DNA of 6,903 bases from Stenotrophomonas_A sp035539015. GTDB taxonomy: Bacteria; Pseudomonadota; Gammaproteobacteria; Xanthomonadales; Xanthomonadaceae. The stretch is taken from positions 1 through 6,903 of the forward strand of contig DATLJF010000024.1 in NCBI GenBank assembly GCA_035539015.1, read 5' to 3'. This document shows, one piece after another, positions 5,659-6,903 of the stretch; the first letter of the stretch is position 1; every line of letters starts with the position of its first letter. The position numbers and the translations under genes were made by a program. The notes below the pieces were generated by a model. That model was not told where the DNA came from. It did not search any database and worked only from the letters and a program-made list of their open reading frames with translations.

Positions 5659-5663
5659 AGAGG
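5659..5663 (+). promoter_or_regulatory. Ribosome binding site of tuf
   Basis: AGAGG (within AAGAGGT, 5658-5664) lies 8 nt before ATG 5672 and is flanked by AT-rich sequence that should keep it accessible. It begins just after the right arm of the spacer's inverted repeat ends at 5655. Confidence 0.75.
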
Positions 5664-5671
5664 TATAGACA

Positions 5672-6862
<1,191 letters not shown>

Positions 6863-6872
6863 GTGCCTGCAG

Positions 6873-6894
6873 TCCGGCGGCCTCGGCTGCCGGA
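6873..6894 (+). other. GC-rich hairpin after tuf
   Basis: Bases 6873-6881 pair with 6886-6894 (9 bp, one G-U) around a CTCG loop, 10 nt after the tuf stop codon. It could be a terminator stem or an intercistronic structure before the S10 operon, which commonly follows tuf in this family. No T-tract is visible in the nine bases that remain, so termination cannot be judged. Bases 6863-6903 hold no gene. Confidence 0.35.
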
Positions 6895-6903
6895 TCGCGC
6901 GAA

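Noticed and set aside
5655..5669. TATAAG (5655-5660) as the -10 of a separate tuf promoter
   Set aside because: No reasonable -35 lies 16-18 nt upstream (CAACAC at 17 nt), and the hexamer overlaps the tuf ribosome binding site.

Overview
The window is a stretch of core transcription and translation genes, all on the + strand: the 3' half of rpoC, then rpsL, rpsG, fusA and tuf. This is the classical str operon directly downstream of rpoBC. High GC content, strong G/C preference at third codon positions, a gammaproteobacterial RpoC with a long insertion in the trigger loop, and EF-Tu/EF-G sequences that read like those of Xanthomonas, Stenotrophomonas and Lysobacter all suggest a member of the Xanthomonadaceae (Lysobacteraceae). 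The family call rests on remembered protein sequences, not on a search.

Layout: 1-2230 rpoC (5' end outside the window); 2231-2451 a 221-nt spacer with a candidate promoter, four complementary repeat arms and a terminator-like hairpin; 2452-2826 rpsL (S12); a 15-nt gap; 2842-3309 rpsG (S7); 3310-3449 a 140-nt spacer with up to four successive hairpins; 3450-5573 fusA (EF-G, GTG start); 5574-5671 a 98-nt spacer with a 14-bp GNRA-capped hairpin inside a 13-bp inverted repeat; 5672-6862 tuf (EF-Tu); 6863-6903 the start of the next spacer, with a GC-rich hairpin and no gene.

The products work together. RpoC is the beta' subunit of RNA polymerase. S12 and S7 are the decoding-centre and head proteins of the 30S subunit. 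EF-Tu delivers aminoacyl-tRNA and EF-G drives translocation. All five proteins look intact and ordinary: catalytic and GTP-binding motifs are present and S12 has the wild-type lysines at the streptomycin-resistance positions.

I found no mobile element, CRISPR, RNA gene, defence or biosynthetic system, and nothing suggesting a new protein system. What deserves a second look is in the spacers. The rpsL-rpsG gap is too short for the S7 autoregulatory site known from E. coli, while the spacers before rpsL, fusA and tuf carry unusually dense RNA-structure potential, some of it mutually exclusive. Regulatory roles for these structures are inference.
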